DNA of 64,000 nt from Neurospora crassa OR74A (lineage: Eukaryota; Ascomycota; Sordariomycetes; Sordariales; Sordariaceae): NCBI RefSeq assembly GCF_000182925.2, contig NC_026507.1, positions 3,658,001-3,722,000 on the forward strand. Reading direction: 5' to 3'. The position numbers and the translations under genes are program-made. The notes below the pieces were generated by a model. The model made no database searches, had not been told where the DNA came from, and saw nothing but the letters and a program-made list of their open reading frames with translations. Shown piece after piece: positions 47,277 through 58,589 of this stretch. Numbering within the stretch: the first letter of the stretch is position 1; each line of letters begins with the position of its first letter.

Positions 47277-48098
47277 CGTGACGGGTGTTTCTCGGTTGGG
47301 GAATTTCTTGCCTGTTGGGTTTGTTTGTTGTGGTTGTTTGGCTACGAGGTTTTGGAGTGTTTTCGAAGTTAGCCAGTCGTAAAACGTAAGAAAGTGAGAT
47401 CGTGGGAACTATCAAAGGTGTGTGAGGATCATTAGGATACCACGAGTTTTCCTTATACCTCTTTCTCTTGTCCTTTATTTGGCGGACTGGCGTATGCGCA
47501 AAGGGTTGTTGGCATATGACGTATCGGTGACGGCCATTGCGTGGTGTGCTGAGGAGGTGAAGAACACCGAGCGCTTCCCGGAGATGGACTCCATGGGCGA
47601 CTGGAGTCCGAGAGAGCCTGTCCATATGGTACAACTTCTGGCTGGTCACGGACCTACATAATTACCCGTTAACAAGTCTGCTTTGTATCCACGGATGGGA
47701 CGGAGGGAAGGTAGTCGACAGGGAAACTGAAGCTTATTGAACCTCAACAGGCCAACCTTGTGGCCATCGAACGGTCGCGAACATCATCCTTTGCGCATCA
47801 CATTCCGACTTTGTGGACGGATGGGAACCAATGGTGTCATGAACCGAGACTTAAATTGTAAGTCCATGGCTGCTCCAGCCAACATCATAGCACCATATCA
47901 ACACATCGCAGATTATCAAAAATACCATAGACTGTACATAAGCCGTCAGCCGCCCTTCCAAGGAACATCGCTTCAATATGTATACCACGACCTTGCTAAC
48001 GAACCCGCATCCCAGTTACCCATGGCGCCAGGCAAGTAAGGATAAGTAGAGATCAAGTGCAAACAAATCAACAAACCGAACATAAGAAATGGGTATCA
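47277..48098. other. Intergenic between two minus-strand genes
   Basis: Promoter of the mitochondrial-protein gene on the left and 3' untranslated region of RNase H1 on the right. No supported gene. Confidence 0.5.
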
Positions 48099-49154
48099 TC
48101 AGAACATCATTGTCGCGCCTTTGACCGCCAGCATATCCGCAGCGATGTTGCCTTCGTCCGTCCCGTGCCCCTTAACCCAGACGAACTTGGTCTCGGCGGC
48201 CTTCCTATCGCGCGTGTCGATCTTCTTGCGGATGGCCACAATCAGATCCTGGTTGGAGACCTCCTCCCCCTTGGTGTTCCTCCACTCGTTCTTCATCCAC
48301 TTTTTGTACCACGACGTCACGCAGTTGATTGTGTATTGACTGTCGGTGCGGAGCTCGCAATTTTGCGTGTCCGGAATGGCTTCCAGTGCTCGTAGGACGG
48401 CGGTCAACTCGGCGCGTTGGTTCGTTTGGACGGGGCCTTGGAGTCTTTCAGAGATGTTTCTGTTTGTGGTGGAGATGTGTTAGGAAAACGAGTCACACAT
48501 GCTATTCTTTCGCGTCAGACTGCAGACTTACTCCCTGAAACCACCGCAGAAATAGACACCCACCCCCGCCATGGCGCCAACCTTGCCATTGCCTCTGGCG
48601 CTGCCGTCCGTGTAGATGATGACGGGCTTGCTAGCATCATCAAGGGCTTCCTGAGCCTGATGAGCTGATTGCGTGGCCCCGGTTTTCCTAGCTTTCCTAG
48701 AGCTCTTCGCTGGCCCTTCCAGAGCAATGACTTGCAGGTCATCTGTCTCGTCCACTTGTGGTACCTTGACGGCTTGGGAGGACGGCTTGCCACTCCATTG
48801 GCGCACGAATTCCTCGGCCTCGGCGCGGGTTTCGAACTTTTTGTATTTGGGGTTCTTCCAGCCCACCACCTCCTGCTGGGCAATGGACCAGTCTGTGTAG
48901 ACACCGGGCGTGCGACCGACGGCGACGCCGTAGAACTTGGAAGGTGATGAAGTCGAGGTGGCAGAGGCGACGGGCCGGCCAGCGGCGAATGCGGAAGCGT
49001 CCTCGTAGCTCGTGAACGACTTGAACTGGGCACCCTTGAAGCCGGTGATTTGCTGCTGGCAAAGGGCCCAGCTGGTGTAAACGCCGGGCTTGTAGCCAGC
49101 ACGCACGGCGTAGTATTTGGTCTCGGGTTCCATCTTTCTCTTTGGCGCAGGCAT
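48099..49154 (-). CDS. rnh1: Ribonuclease H1 with two hybrid-binding domains
   Basis: Two exons (49154-48532 and 48459-48099) give 327 residues. Two N-terminal RNA-DNA hybrid-binding (RNHX) domains lie at about 13-56 and 73-117, each with the YGVxxGRxPGVYTxW-type signature (YYAVRAGYKPGVYTSW; FYGVAVGRTPGVYTDW). The RNase H catalytic domain spans about 177-325 with the DEDD residues D183 (IYTDGSARGNG), E225 (NQRAELTA), D247 (LRTDSQYTIN) and D316 (NIAADMLA). It removes RNA from RNA-DNA hybrids such as R-loops and primers. Two hybrid-binding domains resemble yeast Rnh1. Oddly, the frame stays open for 219 codons upstream of this start. Confidence 0.93.
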
Positions 49155-50739
49155 CGTGACGGGTGAATTGAAGTTAACGGCTATGTTGAGGCTGAGGAGC
49201 TTGTTGCCGATGAGTTTGAGAATCTTATCGTGACGGGATTGTTTTCGTGGTTGTTTTGTTTGTAGACGGGCTGTCTTGCTCTGGCGATACCGAGATTGAA
49301 GCGCGGGACGCTGGGCTTTAAAGCGTCGATAAGCGTCGGTCAAGATCCTGAGCCTGTGACTGCGAAAGAAGCCGTCCAAGAAACCTGCCGGAGGATGTAT
49401 CGATAACTCGTTGTTTGTCTCTTTTTGCGCTGTCTCACTTTTCGTCTTGTTTTTCTTTCTGCGCTTCGTCGACAGGCGGCGCAATCCCGGTGATCCAATC
49501 CTGGCGTCGTGGGCGTTCAAAGAAGCCGGCAAGGACAGCGAAGGCAGGCGATTCAGAGGAGACAGCAGGCGGACCAGGCGGGGCGGGGAGGGAAAGAGGA
49601 ATGAGAGGAAGAAGGGGGACTGCCACTGGACGCGATGCAGATTGGAGGAACGAGAGGGGAACAACATCCAATGCGCCGGCGTGGGAAGGTGGGATGCCTG
49701 GTGGAATGGTGGGATATGGAGGGGGATGGAGGGGATCAGATGCTGCTTCCTTCCTGCGAGGGGATGTGAAGCGGGCGTTGGGTTTGCGCCTGCAACAGAC
49801 AACCTACACAAGGCAAGGTACCGCTAGGAACCATTCACTCCTTTCGTTCCCTTGCAGTGCGCTGGGCTGGCCAATTCCCCCGCCTCTTCCAGGCCCGTCA
49901 GGTACGGCGCCGGTAAGCTTCCGATCATTGATAAGATAACCCAGAATTCAGGAACACTCTTTCAACCCTAACCCAGACACACATCTTGTGACATTCTGGT
50001 CAGTTTGAACAAGTGGAAGTTGAAATAGCTCTTGGTGCGTTGTTACCATTGCATACCTATCGCATATGATACTTTTCCCTCCTTTGAGCAGCAAGTAGCG
50101 GTGTTCCAAAATATACCAGTTGTGATCTTTGTCTTCCATGTTAGGAAGGTAAGTTGTAACTTGTTACATACTTGTAATCCGTAACGTGACCGCCCCACCT
50201 CAGACAATGGGTTTCTTACGTTGTGAACCTCCCTTTCACCAGCCACCACGGTGACATGTTTCTAGTTCTTTGAGCGTTTACCAAAAATCATCCAAATCAC
50301 CAAATGTTGACCTGTTCTATTCAGATTTTGAGAGTATCATTACTCTCGCTATCTAGGGATGGTGAACTTGACAGGAGAGAGACAAAAGGTGTGGAAGAAC
50401 AATACCGCCTGGGTAAGGTTACAGAACATTACCAGGTTTCCATTGCAGTCAATTCCCCCGTCTCTTGACATTTTATTTTCTCTTTTTGTTTGTTATTTCT
50501 ATTATAGGTCGATTCGGGCACAATTAGCACAAAATACATACACCTTGACAACACAATAAAACATAGACGAGTTTTCGCCTGATTGGTTCCTAAAATCCGT
50601 TCATCGCACAGTTATCATCATTGTACCATCTTCAAACAATCCATCCTTTCCACTTTTCATTCATCCATACACCTACCATATAAATAAATCTTCTTCCACA
50701 CCCTATCCTCTCCCTCTAACAATGCCTTCATCATCTCAA
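49155..50739. other. RNase H1 upstream region and spacer
   Basis: 49,155-49,811 is open in frame with RNase H1 and is probably its leader or an alternative N-terminus (see findings); 49,550-49,770 is strongly purine-rich on the plus strand. 49,812-50,739 is ordinary intergenic DNA with the 3' flank of the esterase gene. Confidence 0.5.
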
Positions 50740-51661
50740 TCACTTCCCCAAGCTCTGCCTCACATAATTCAACAACAACGGCCCCACCCTGCTCGCAATG
50801 ATCTTATCCCCATTCGCATTCGGATGCACTCCATCTCTCAGATCCGACGTCTTGAACCCCGTATAACAATCCGCCACCACAATCGGCGACTCGGTCGTAT
50901 TCAGTTTGGCTGCCCACGCGGGGATCTGGGCGTTAATAGCCTGGACGGCGGCGTTGGAGTAGGAGAGGGGGATCATTTGGTCGATCTTTCTATTCTGTTA
51001 GTTTCCTCATGTTTTTTTTTTCTCTTATTCTTTTTTATTTCTTCCTTTCCTTTTCACCATAGAACCAAAGGATAATAAATAAACTCACAATAATCTTCGT
51101 CCTCGGATTCGCCCCCCTCATAATCCCCACCATCTTAGTATACGCATCCATCACCTCCGCCGTGCTCTTCCCCCGCGTCACATCATTCGTCCCCAGCATG
51201 AACATGACAATGTCCGCGGGGGTCTTCTTCAGCCACCCTTCCAAATAGTTATTGGCAATGTCGACGGCCAGCCACCCCGAGTGGCCCTCGTGGTGTTGGT
51301 CCCAGTTGGCCGTGGTCGGTCGGCAGTTCTGCGGGTTGGAGTTTTGGGAGCCGACGTATTGCACCGACGACGCAAGGTTGGCGGCGGCGAATTGGTCCCA
51401 GACTAGGGCGCGCCAGCAGGTGATTTCGGTTATGGAGTCGCCTAGGGGCACTGTGGAGGGGGAGGAAAGTTAGTTGGTTGGGAGCAGAGGGGGAGGAGAA
51501 AAGGGCAAAAAGGAAAAGGGAAGAGGAAAGAGGAAAGAGAAAGGTGAAGTACTAATGCGAAGCTTTTGCGGCGTCGTCTGTCGCTCAGCGAGCTCGATTG
51601 GGCTGGCGAGGACTGCCGATGTCAGGGCGAGGGAGTTGAGGATGAGATTAGGGAAAAACAT
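50740..51661 (-). CDS. Secreted SGNH/GDSL esterase, CE3-type
   Basis: Three exons (51661-51553, 51450-51089, 50985-50740) give 238 residues. Residues 1-19 are a signal peptide. The splice of exon 1 to exon 2 builds the catalytic block IMPLGDSITE with nucleophile S42, followed by TCWRA, the usual start of carbohydrate esterase family 3 proteins. MLGTNDVTRG holds the oxyanion Asn, and DLRDGVHPNANG holds D208 and H211 of the triad. The likely substrate is acetylated xylan or another acetyl ester in plant wall material. Exon 3 could begin 9 bp earlier (adding three residues); I chose the acceptor at 50986 because a CTAAC branch site lies too close to the earlier one. Confidence 0.88.
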
Positions 51662-52764
51662 CTTGATGGTTGGTTGGCTACCTAGCCAAACGTGGATAGC
51701 GACTGTGGTGGTGGTGATAATTCTAGGTGTGAGTGTCTGTGACCTCTTTTACCAGATCCTAGTATCTAAACAGACAGAGGAGCGAGCAGCTTTATAAATG
51801 TCGATCCCTCTACAGTAGTTACCACGAACAAGACGTTGCACTCAATCGATCTGGTCTCTTTCACCTACTATATGTATCCTTTTCCATTCATCCCACGGTA
51901 CCTAATCAGGGTAATCAGGTATCAAACCTGATATCAGTCCGTAAAACTCTGGATATTTATCCAACCGATCAACCCCAAACATCCCAAGCCAAGCATTTCC
52001 TTATGTGTACCCATGACCGTCCTGGCATTTATGCACCCGGAATCCCATCTCCATCTGTACTAGACCAAGTTCAAACACATACAATGCAAGGCACTGAGTG
52101 TCTGACTCCTGACCATTAGCCACGTAATTTTGACTTCATCCGGGGCGGTAGATAAATCTGGCTGCACCGGATCGGGAAACGTCAAAAAGAAAAGAGACGT
52201 CTAACGGTGGAAGATAAATCCGGCACTTCTTGCATAGCATATTAGTCTATACTAGTTGGGATCGGTAGGGTTTCTTCCGATTGGAACGCTTCGACGGTCT
52301 TATACTTGTACGAGACAGGTAGGATGCCAAGCGGGATGTGGAAAGCGGGCCAAGCGGCTCAATGCGCATCTGTTTGGTACATCTCGGGGGAAAAAGGCAG
52401 GATGTCGGTGCGAGATGCATCCGTTCGGGAACCGGCCCCGATGTCGCGAATGATATTGGTGGACGGGTGTTACTGACCCAATTGAACCAAGGGAATTTAC
52501 TGGAGCAAAAATGGAATTGTTGTACTGAAATGCGCCTTGGCGATCATATGTGATCAAGGCCATGTGACGCTGTTACACAGAACTTCAATGCAACTTCAAG
52601 TGACACAAGCAGATAGAGGGGGCTGTTGAGTTGCGAGTTCATTGGGGGTATAATAAACTGGATGCGCTAAAGGGAGGTAGGCAGGTAACTTTCGAATCCC
52701 ATCAACAATCCCTCCTCCGGATAACCCGGGTAACCCGGAATTCGTTTATCCAAACGATCAATGT
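51662..52764. other. Intergenic, promoter of the esterase gene
   Basis: Contains alternating GATAA and CCCGG words near 52,717 (GGATAACCCGGGTAACCCGG). No gene seen. Confidence 0.5.
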
Positions 52765-54282
52765 TTAGTAGTAGCAAATGCCACCAACGTCGTCATCCAC
52801 GGTCCACGAAGCGGCCAAACCGGGAATCACAGCCTCCTCAGTCTGGGACGCGACCTGCAAGCCAGCGCCCTCTTCGGGCTTTCCAGCAAAGAAGTCGCCC
52901 TGGCCCTCGGTGCGGATCACGCGACTCATAAACCGGTGAGCCCACGCCTCCACAGCCGGCTCTCCCGTCTCGTCGCGGGCCTGCTTCAGGAACGAAATGA
53001 GCGCCGTTCCACCGGTGCCCTTGAGGTTGTCCTTCTTTCCATCACCCCTGGTGTCCAAGGCAATTCCAGGAGGTTGCTGGCGCGACGCGGTCGCCAGGTT
53101 GATCTTGCGGCGGACAGCCTCGGGACTGCGGCTGCGGCTGCGAGTGCGCACTTCCTTGCTGGGTAGGACAATGTAGCGAGTCACAATGGCAATGTGCTTG
53201 TCGCGAAGAGCACGCAGCATGGCCAAGCAGGCGTCGTAGGCGATACCCAGCGAGCGGTAGCCGCGATGCTTCTCGACAAACTCCCGGATGTTGGCCACGG
53301 ACTGCACATGGTCGAGGAAGCGGGCATGGGGACCGGGCATGTACTTGCGCATCTCCAACAAAAAGTTGTGCTTGGGTGCCGGGGCATGAACCTCGCCTTG
53401 CTCCTGGGGCCGGCCACGCTTTTCGCCCGTGGGGCGGTGTTCGATACCCAAGACGATATCGAAGAATTGGATCAAACTACTCTGGGCATTGCTGCCTCCA
53501 GAGTACTGACGGTACTCCTCCTTTCCGGACCCGTCCTCATAAATGACGCCATGGGGTAATCCAGCATCGGCCATGTTCTTGGAACCGGCAAGAAAAGGGC
53601 GAATGCGGTCATAGAAAATCTTGGGATCGCAACTCTCGTGCATGCGCTGCAACAGAGTAGTGAGATCGTCAAGACGTTCGGCAAACGTGTGCAGACAGCG
53701 AGTGACGGTAGCGCCATCACCCACGCGAGCTGCGGCAATGGCAGTCAGCATGAGCGGGATGATGGGTGCACCACGGGCCTCCATGGCGACCGAGACCAGG
53801 TAGAACCATGACTCGTCAATGGCGCCGGTAAAGGTGCTGAGGGTGGCGAGGTTCTCGAGGTTGTCGATGTCCTCGTCCATGAAAAGAGGCTTGAAGTTCC
53901 AAAGACAGACGGCTGCATAGGTAGCGACGGGCGGCACCTCAAGATGTTCCGAGATCTTGAGCAGAGGGACTGCGATGGAAGGCGGCAGACGGTCACTGGG
54001 GCTATCACCGCTCCAGATGTAGCCGTGGGCCATGAAGGACAGCAGCGAGTAGGCTCTGCGCCATTCTGCGTCGTGTTCCAGACCGATGGTGTCGAGCACA
54101 GGGAGACGATCAACGACTCCGCGAAGTCGCTTGCTGAGGATGAGAGCCTGCAGGTTGGCGGCAATGGCCTCCCACTTGTTATAGTAGGGATCCGGCAGTC
54201 TCGTCAACGGCAGGACATCGGGGAGGAAGCCATGGGTTGGAGAGATTCCATAGTCGGCCAAGACGGGGATGGGAGGAAGCAT
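52765..54282 (-). CDS. Indoleamine 2,3-dioxygenase
   Basis: A single exon of 505 residues. It opens the indole ring of tryptophan with O2 to give N-formylkynurenine, the first step towards NAD. The proximal haem ligand is H363 in DKHIAIVTRYI, just after the conserved block REFVEKHRGYRSLGIAYDAC. The YSGGSNAQSS loop (about 260-269) lines the active site. The Ser-Phe-Met-Ala-His segment at 82-86 and the SWFYLVSVAMEARGAP block at 158-173 also fit the family. Fungal members have an insertion between the last two blocks, here the basic RSRSRSPEAVRRK region. Length is usual for fungal IDO. No intron, and it is transcribed away from the Vps23 gene. Confidence 0.96.
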   Translation of the reverse strand: MLPPIPVLADYGISPTHGFLPDVLPLTRLPDPYYNKWEAIAANLQALILSKRLRGVVDRLPVLDTIGLEHDAEWRRAYSLLSFMAHGYIWSGDSPSDRLPPSIAVPLLKISEHLEVPPVATYAAVCLWNFKPLFMDEDIDNLENLATLSTFTGAIDESWFYLVSVAMEARGAPIIPLMLTAIAAARVGDGATVTRCLHTFAERLDDLTTLLQRMHESCDPKIFYDRIRPFLAGSKNMADAGLPHGVIYEDGSGKEEYRQYSGGSNAQSSLIQFFDIVLGIEHRPTGEKRGRPQEQGEVHAPAPKHNFLLEMRKYMPGPHARFLDHVQSVANIREFVEKHRGYRSLGIAYDACLAMLRALRDKHIAIVTRYIVLPSKEVRTRSRSRSPEAVRRKINLATASRQQPPGIALDTRGDGKKDNLKGTGGTALISFLKQARDETGEPAVEAWAHRFMSRVIRTEGQGDFFAGKPEEGAGLQVASQTEEAVIPGLAASWTVDDDVGGICYY

Positions 54283-56038
54283 GACTTTGTTGTTTTGTTT
54301 GAGTGGTGATGGTAAACAAAGTTAGTCTGATGCTTAGGTGAGTGATCCTCTAGGTAAAAATAGTAATTCAGTGGTGATGATGGTTCTTTTGAAGGAACTA
54401 AAAAGACCTGACGCAAGGAGTATACAGAATGGTCTCTGTAATACTCCTCAGCCGTGCGATATTCTGTGTAGCGTGTCGCATGTACCTCGATGGTGGTGAA
54501 GATGGTGGTGAGAGGAAGAAGAAAGACAGAAGGTTGAATCGAATTAAAAAGAGGAAGCTTTGTTCTTTTTGTTTTTTTCTCAGATGAGTTGGTTGGGAAC
54601 TGAAGAGAAACAGTACTTGGTGGTATGTCAGACAAGTACCTTTTTGGTGTGTAGCATATGCAAAAGGTACTTGTACCCAGTCGCAAATACCAAAAAGAGA
54701 GAAAGAAAAATTCGCCCCCTCTTCTTACGCCAAGCCAGTGACTAAGAAAATGAGTTTTTGGGTTTCGAGACTCTTCCCAGCCGACCATCGCTTGGAAATC
54801 CCGATCGGGGGCTTTGATCAGAGGTGGAGCCGGGGGTTGGGCGGTGGGATGATCTGATGATGCCCTGGTTCATGAGACCAAAGGGATGGGCAAGACCTAA
54901 CTGGGGGATGGACAGGGAATATTGAAAATGTCGTGGGCACTCTGGCACTGAGAGTGGTATCATCAACTCCGACTGCGGAAGGATGGGAAGACGCTGAGTA
55001 GGAAACGGGCATGGACAATGTCAGATATTCGGCTATGCACGGAGGAGGATTGGTAATGATGCCAACGCCGAGTTCCGTCCTTGGGTCAATGTTCGTCCGT
55101 GAACAACCTTGAGCTTTAATAAGCGAACAGACGTTTGTTTCGACTGATCTAGTTTCCGTTTCAGAGGTCATGGCGTTGACACGATGCCCTGAACCCCGAG
55201 GTCCGGGGTGGTTATGACAACATGAGAGAGGCTCCGTCAGAGGTTGAGAAGTCAAAAAGGCACAAGACCCACGCATGACAAAAGAATCATGGGTGTGCCA
55301 TCAACTACTGGTAAGGTAACCAATTGATGGAGGAATTGGATGGCACGCGATATGCCGTCGTACGGCGGTATGTAGCGTACAGTACCTTAAGGCTTTGCCG
55401 TGTGTCGTCAACAGACAGTGGTGTATTGGAGGACACCGTCAGAGATCTTTTGAAAATGAAAAAAAAAAGGCAGTCAAGAAGACATCAATGGACTAACAGC
55501 CAGAATAATGTACAATGGCGGTTGGGTTGTCACTCCCCATGTCATGTCATTGATGTCGACGATGAACGCGGGGCAAAAAAAATAAAGTGGACGAGCGCGG
55601 GAGTCTTCAAGGTCCCCGAGGAATTGATCAATCCAACGGGCGGGATCGGCGGGGCAGGCAGGCACTGATAGTAATTTTATCTCCACGTGCAAGAGTACAC
55701 AATTGACCCCGCGGCCAAGGATTCTTGGCGGGGAGTCTTCTTGGAGTCGGGCGGGTGGTCCAAGCTCCCTCCATTAGCAGCGATGTTGGTCGCAGGCGCA
55801 GCGCAGTTCGTCATGCCGCCAAGAAACAATGAGTGCGGGAACGTTCGAGCTTGGCCAACAACCACCACAGGGCACCTCAACCACCACAAAGGCAGACGGG
55901 CACTGGCGATCCTCGGATCCCATTCCTGCCACGTCCAGTCCCCCTCACACACACAGACACACTTTTCAGTTCGAGATGCGACGATAGCGGCACCAACATA
56001 ATCTCAAAGTTTGGTTTAATTTGGATGCCTCGAACAAG
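54283..56038. other. Divergent intergenic region, IDO and Vps23
   Basis: 1.75 kb, long for this neighbourhood. A 114-codon plus frame at 55324-55668 is open but has no recognisable features, and I do not call it. The 54,400-54,620 part is T- and A-rich and is probably the IDO leader. Confidence 0.5.
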
Positions 56039-57950
56039 ATGGTTGTCCAACAACATATCCTGAACTGGCTCTATAGCGTACTGACCAGTGTATGTCATGC
56101 CCATGGGGATGGGATGTCCACTACTATCTCCTTTCTCTCTACGGTGGAAGCCAACCTATTGACTGTCTGACTGACTGACTTGCTTCGCCTCCAGGAATAT
56201 CACGATGTCAACCGCACATACAACGATGTAGCCCAAGTGCTCTCCCACTACCCATCGCTCTCTCCACGCACCGATGTCCACAGTACGCTGCCCTTCATCA
56301 ATGCCACTATTCCGACCGTTATCTGACCGATGTGCTCCTATCACAGCCTTCCCCAACGGCGCATCCGCCCTCCTCGTTCACCTCTCGGGAACACTGCCCG
56401 TCGTCTTTCGCGGCACCACGTACCGATTCCCAATCTCAGTATGGATTCCCCACGCCTATCCCCGAGAGGCCCCTTTGGTCTACGTGACCCCGACCGAGCA
56501 CATCATGGTACGGCCAGGCCAGCACGTCGACCCCCAGGGTCAGGTCTACCATCCCTACCTTGCTGGCTGGTCCACATATTGGGATAAGTCCACCATTCTC
56601 GACTTTTTGGCCATATTGCGCGATGTCTTTGCCAAAGAGCCTCCCGTCATTGCTCGTCCACCTCCTCAAGGGCAGGTCCGGTCCCCTCCGCCCCAGCAGC
56701 AGCAACAACCACAGCCACCACAAGCGCCTGGAGTACCTACACCACCACCAGTGCCACCACTTCCCCAAGAACTAGCCGCGAGGTCACCGGTTCCAGTACC
56801 TTTACCGGCCCAGCAAGACGGGGCAAGGCCTCCACCTCCACCACCGAAGCCCGGCGCCCCTGCTGCTGCTGCTCCCATCCCGCAACACCAGCCCTCTCCG
56901 GCTCCATCATACGCCGCCGCTCCTCCGGTGCCTCCCCATCCTCCACATCCCGGCAGACCTACGAGCCAACACGGCGGTCCTGGAGCATCGACGACACAAT
57001 CCCCTAGACCAGGTCCCTCTCGCTACGATGCTCCTCCACCTCTACCTCCACACCCGACAGCACAACAACAACAACAGCAGCAGCCTCCTCAACCGCCCCA
57101 TGGCGCGCCATACCAATCACCTCCTCCAGTGCCCGCCGCCCTTCCACACAACCAGGCACCACCACAACCTCCCTTCTCCCAAATGGACCCACGAAGAATG
57201 TCAACCCTCCAACAACACACTCCCCAACACTACGCATCACCACCCAACTGGCAGCAACAACAGTACCCACCTCAAGCTTCACCACCACCACACCAACAAC
57301 ACCAATTCCCACCACAGCCGCAGCCTAAACCCCCTCCGCCCCCCGACCTCCTCGACGACGACACCCCCGCCTCCCCTCCCTCCTCCACCCCCGGCGCCGG
57401 CGCCAACGCCACAACAACCACTGCCTCTCCCGACGCTCCTCCTCCCCCTCCTCCCAACCCCGAAAAAGACGCCCTCCTCCGACAGCTAGCCTCCACTCTC
57501 TACACCCACCGCCAGCACGCCCGCGCCCAAAACGACTCCTCTCTCGCCGGCCTCCAAGCCCAACGAACAGCAATGGACCAAGCAGCCACCACTCTCCAAG
57601 CCGAGTACGCCCAGCTTTCTCAGCTCTCGGCTCTATTAACTTCCAACACGGATATTCTGCAGGAGAGTTTGAGGAAAGCCGATGCCGTGATTGAAAACTC
57701 CAAAACACTAAAGGAGCCGGATATCGATGAGTTGCTGGTTGCCCCGACGGTAGTGGGCAACCAGCTTTATGAGCTGGTGGCGGAAGAGAGGGCCTTGGCG
57801 GATGCCATATTCATGCTGGGACGGGCCGTGGAGAGGGGGAGGATTGCGCCCGGGACGCATGCCAAGATGGTGAGAGGGTTGGCGAGAGAGTGGTACTTGA
57901 AGAAGGCTCTGGTGAAGAAGATTGGGGATGGTATGGGACTCAGTCAGTAA
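56039..57950 (+). CDS. vps23: ESCRT-I subunit Vps23/Tsg101
   Basis: Three exons (56039-56089, 56195-56282, 56347-57950) give 580 residues. The splices restore the opening of the UEV domain: QHILNWLYSVL, then YHDVNRTYNDVAQVL, then FPNGASALLVHLSGTLP. The UEV domain (about 1-150) is an inactive E2-like fold that binds ubiquitin and PTAP-type motifs, with VYVTPTEHIMVRPGQHVD and YHPYLAGW. A Pro/Gln-rich linker runs from about 155 to 405, then a coiled coil (about 420-490) and the Vps23 core or steadiness box (EPDIDELLVAPTVVGNQLYE to the end). It acts at endosomes in sorting ubiquitinated cargo into multivesicular bodies. Confidence 0.95.
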
Positions 57951-58589
57951 CAGTTGTGCTGACGGGAATGGAAGACAGGCCAGAAAGGTAGAGTAATAAT
58001 GCGATGTAGATGAATGGATGATTATGACCAACAAACCCTCCCTTGGGTCTCGCTTTACTTCGTGGGTGCTTACTTGCTGTGCGACAGATCTGACGCATTG
58101 AGACGGGCAAAATGCTGAATCAACTATTCGTTTCCTAACAATTATCAGTATCAACCATCACATTAACCCCCCCTCTTTATGGCCTAACATAACATCTGAA
58201 GGCCGAACAAAAACCACAAAAGGGCCCAATAACTATGATCCAACTACAACAACAAACCAGAAACGTCTGCCCGCTGCTCTAACAATGCCTGCCAAAGGTT
58301 ACTACTCTATACCTGATCTGACATGACTGATCGCCCTTCACAGCTTAGCAGGAAGCACACTCCTCGATTTTCCAGCTTTTCTAGCTTTTCCCGCTTTTCC
58401 AGCCCCGGCGACCACCGTCGATTCCGGACCATCACTTGACAATTCTAACATCCTATCCTTGGCCACTTCTGCAAGCCGAAATTTACCTTTGCCTTCCACA
58501 TCACTAAAGCTTTCGATCCTCCTCAAGTTTAGCACCCGCGCCGGCCTCGGATGCTGCAGCCCATCCTTGGGCGTCGCCACCACAACGTC
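57951..58589. other. Convergent 3' region with an in-frame C-terminal extension
   Basis: 57,951-58,337 holds the 3' end of vps23. 58,338-58,589 is open on the minus strand in the same frame as the next gene, directly after its TAG (see findings). Confidence 0.6.

Noticed and set aside
47083-47649. 188-codon minus frame overlapping the mitochondrial-protein gene
   Set aside because: Out of frame with the supported two-exon gene and without recognisable features.
56436-57708. Long minus-strand frames under the Pro-rich part of Vps23
   Set aside because: They arise from the high GC and proline codons of the real gene. Translations are Gly/Val/Arg-only low complexity.
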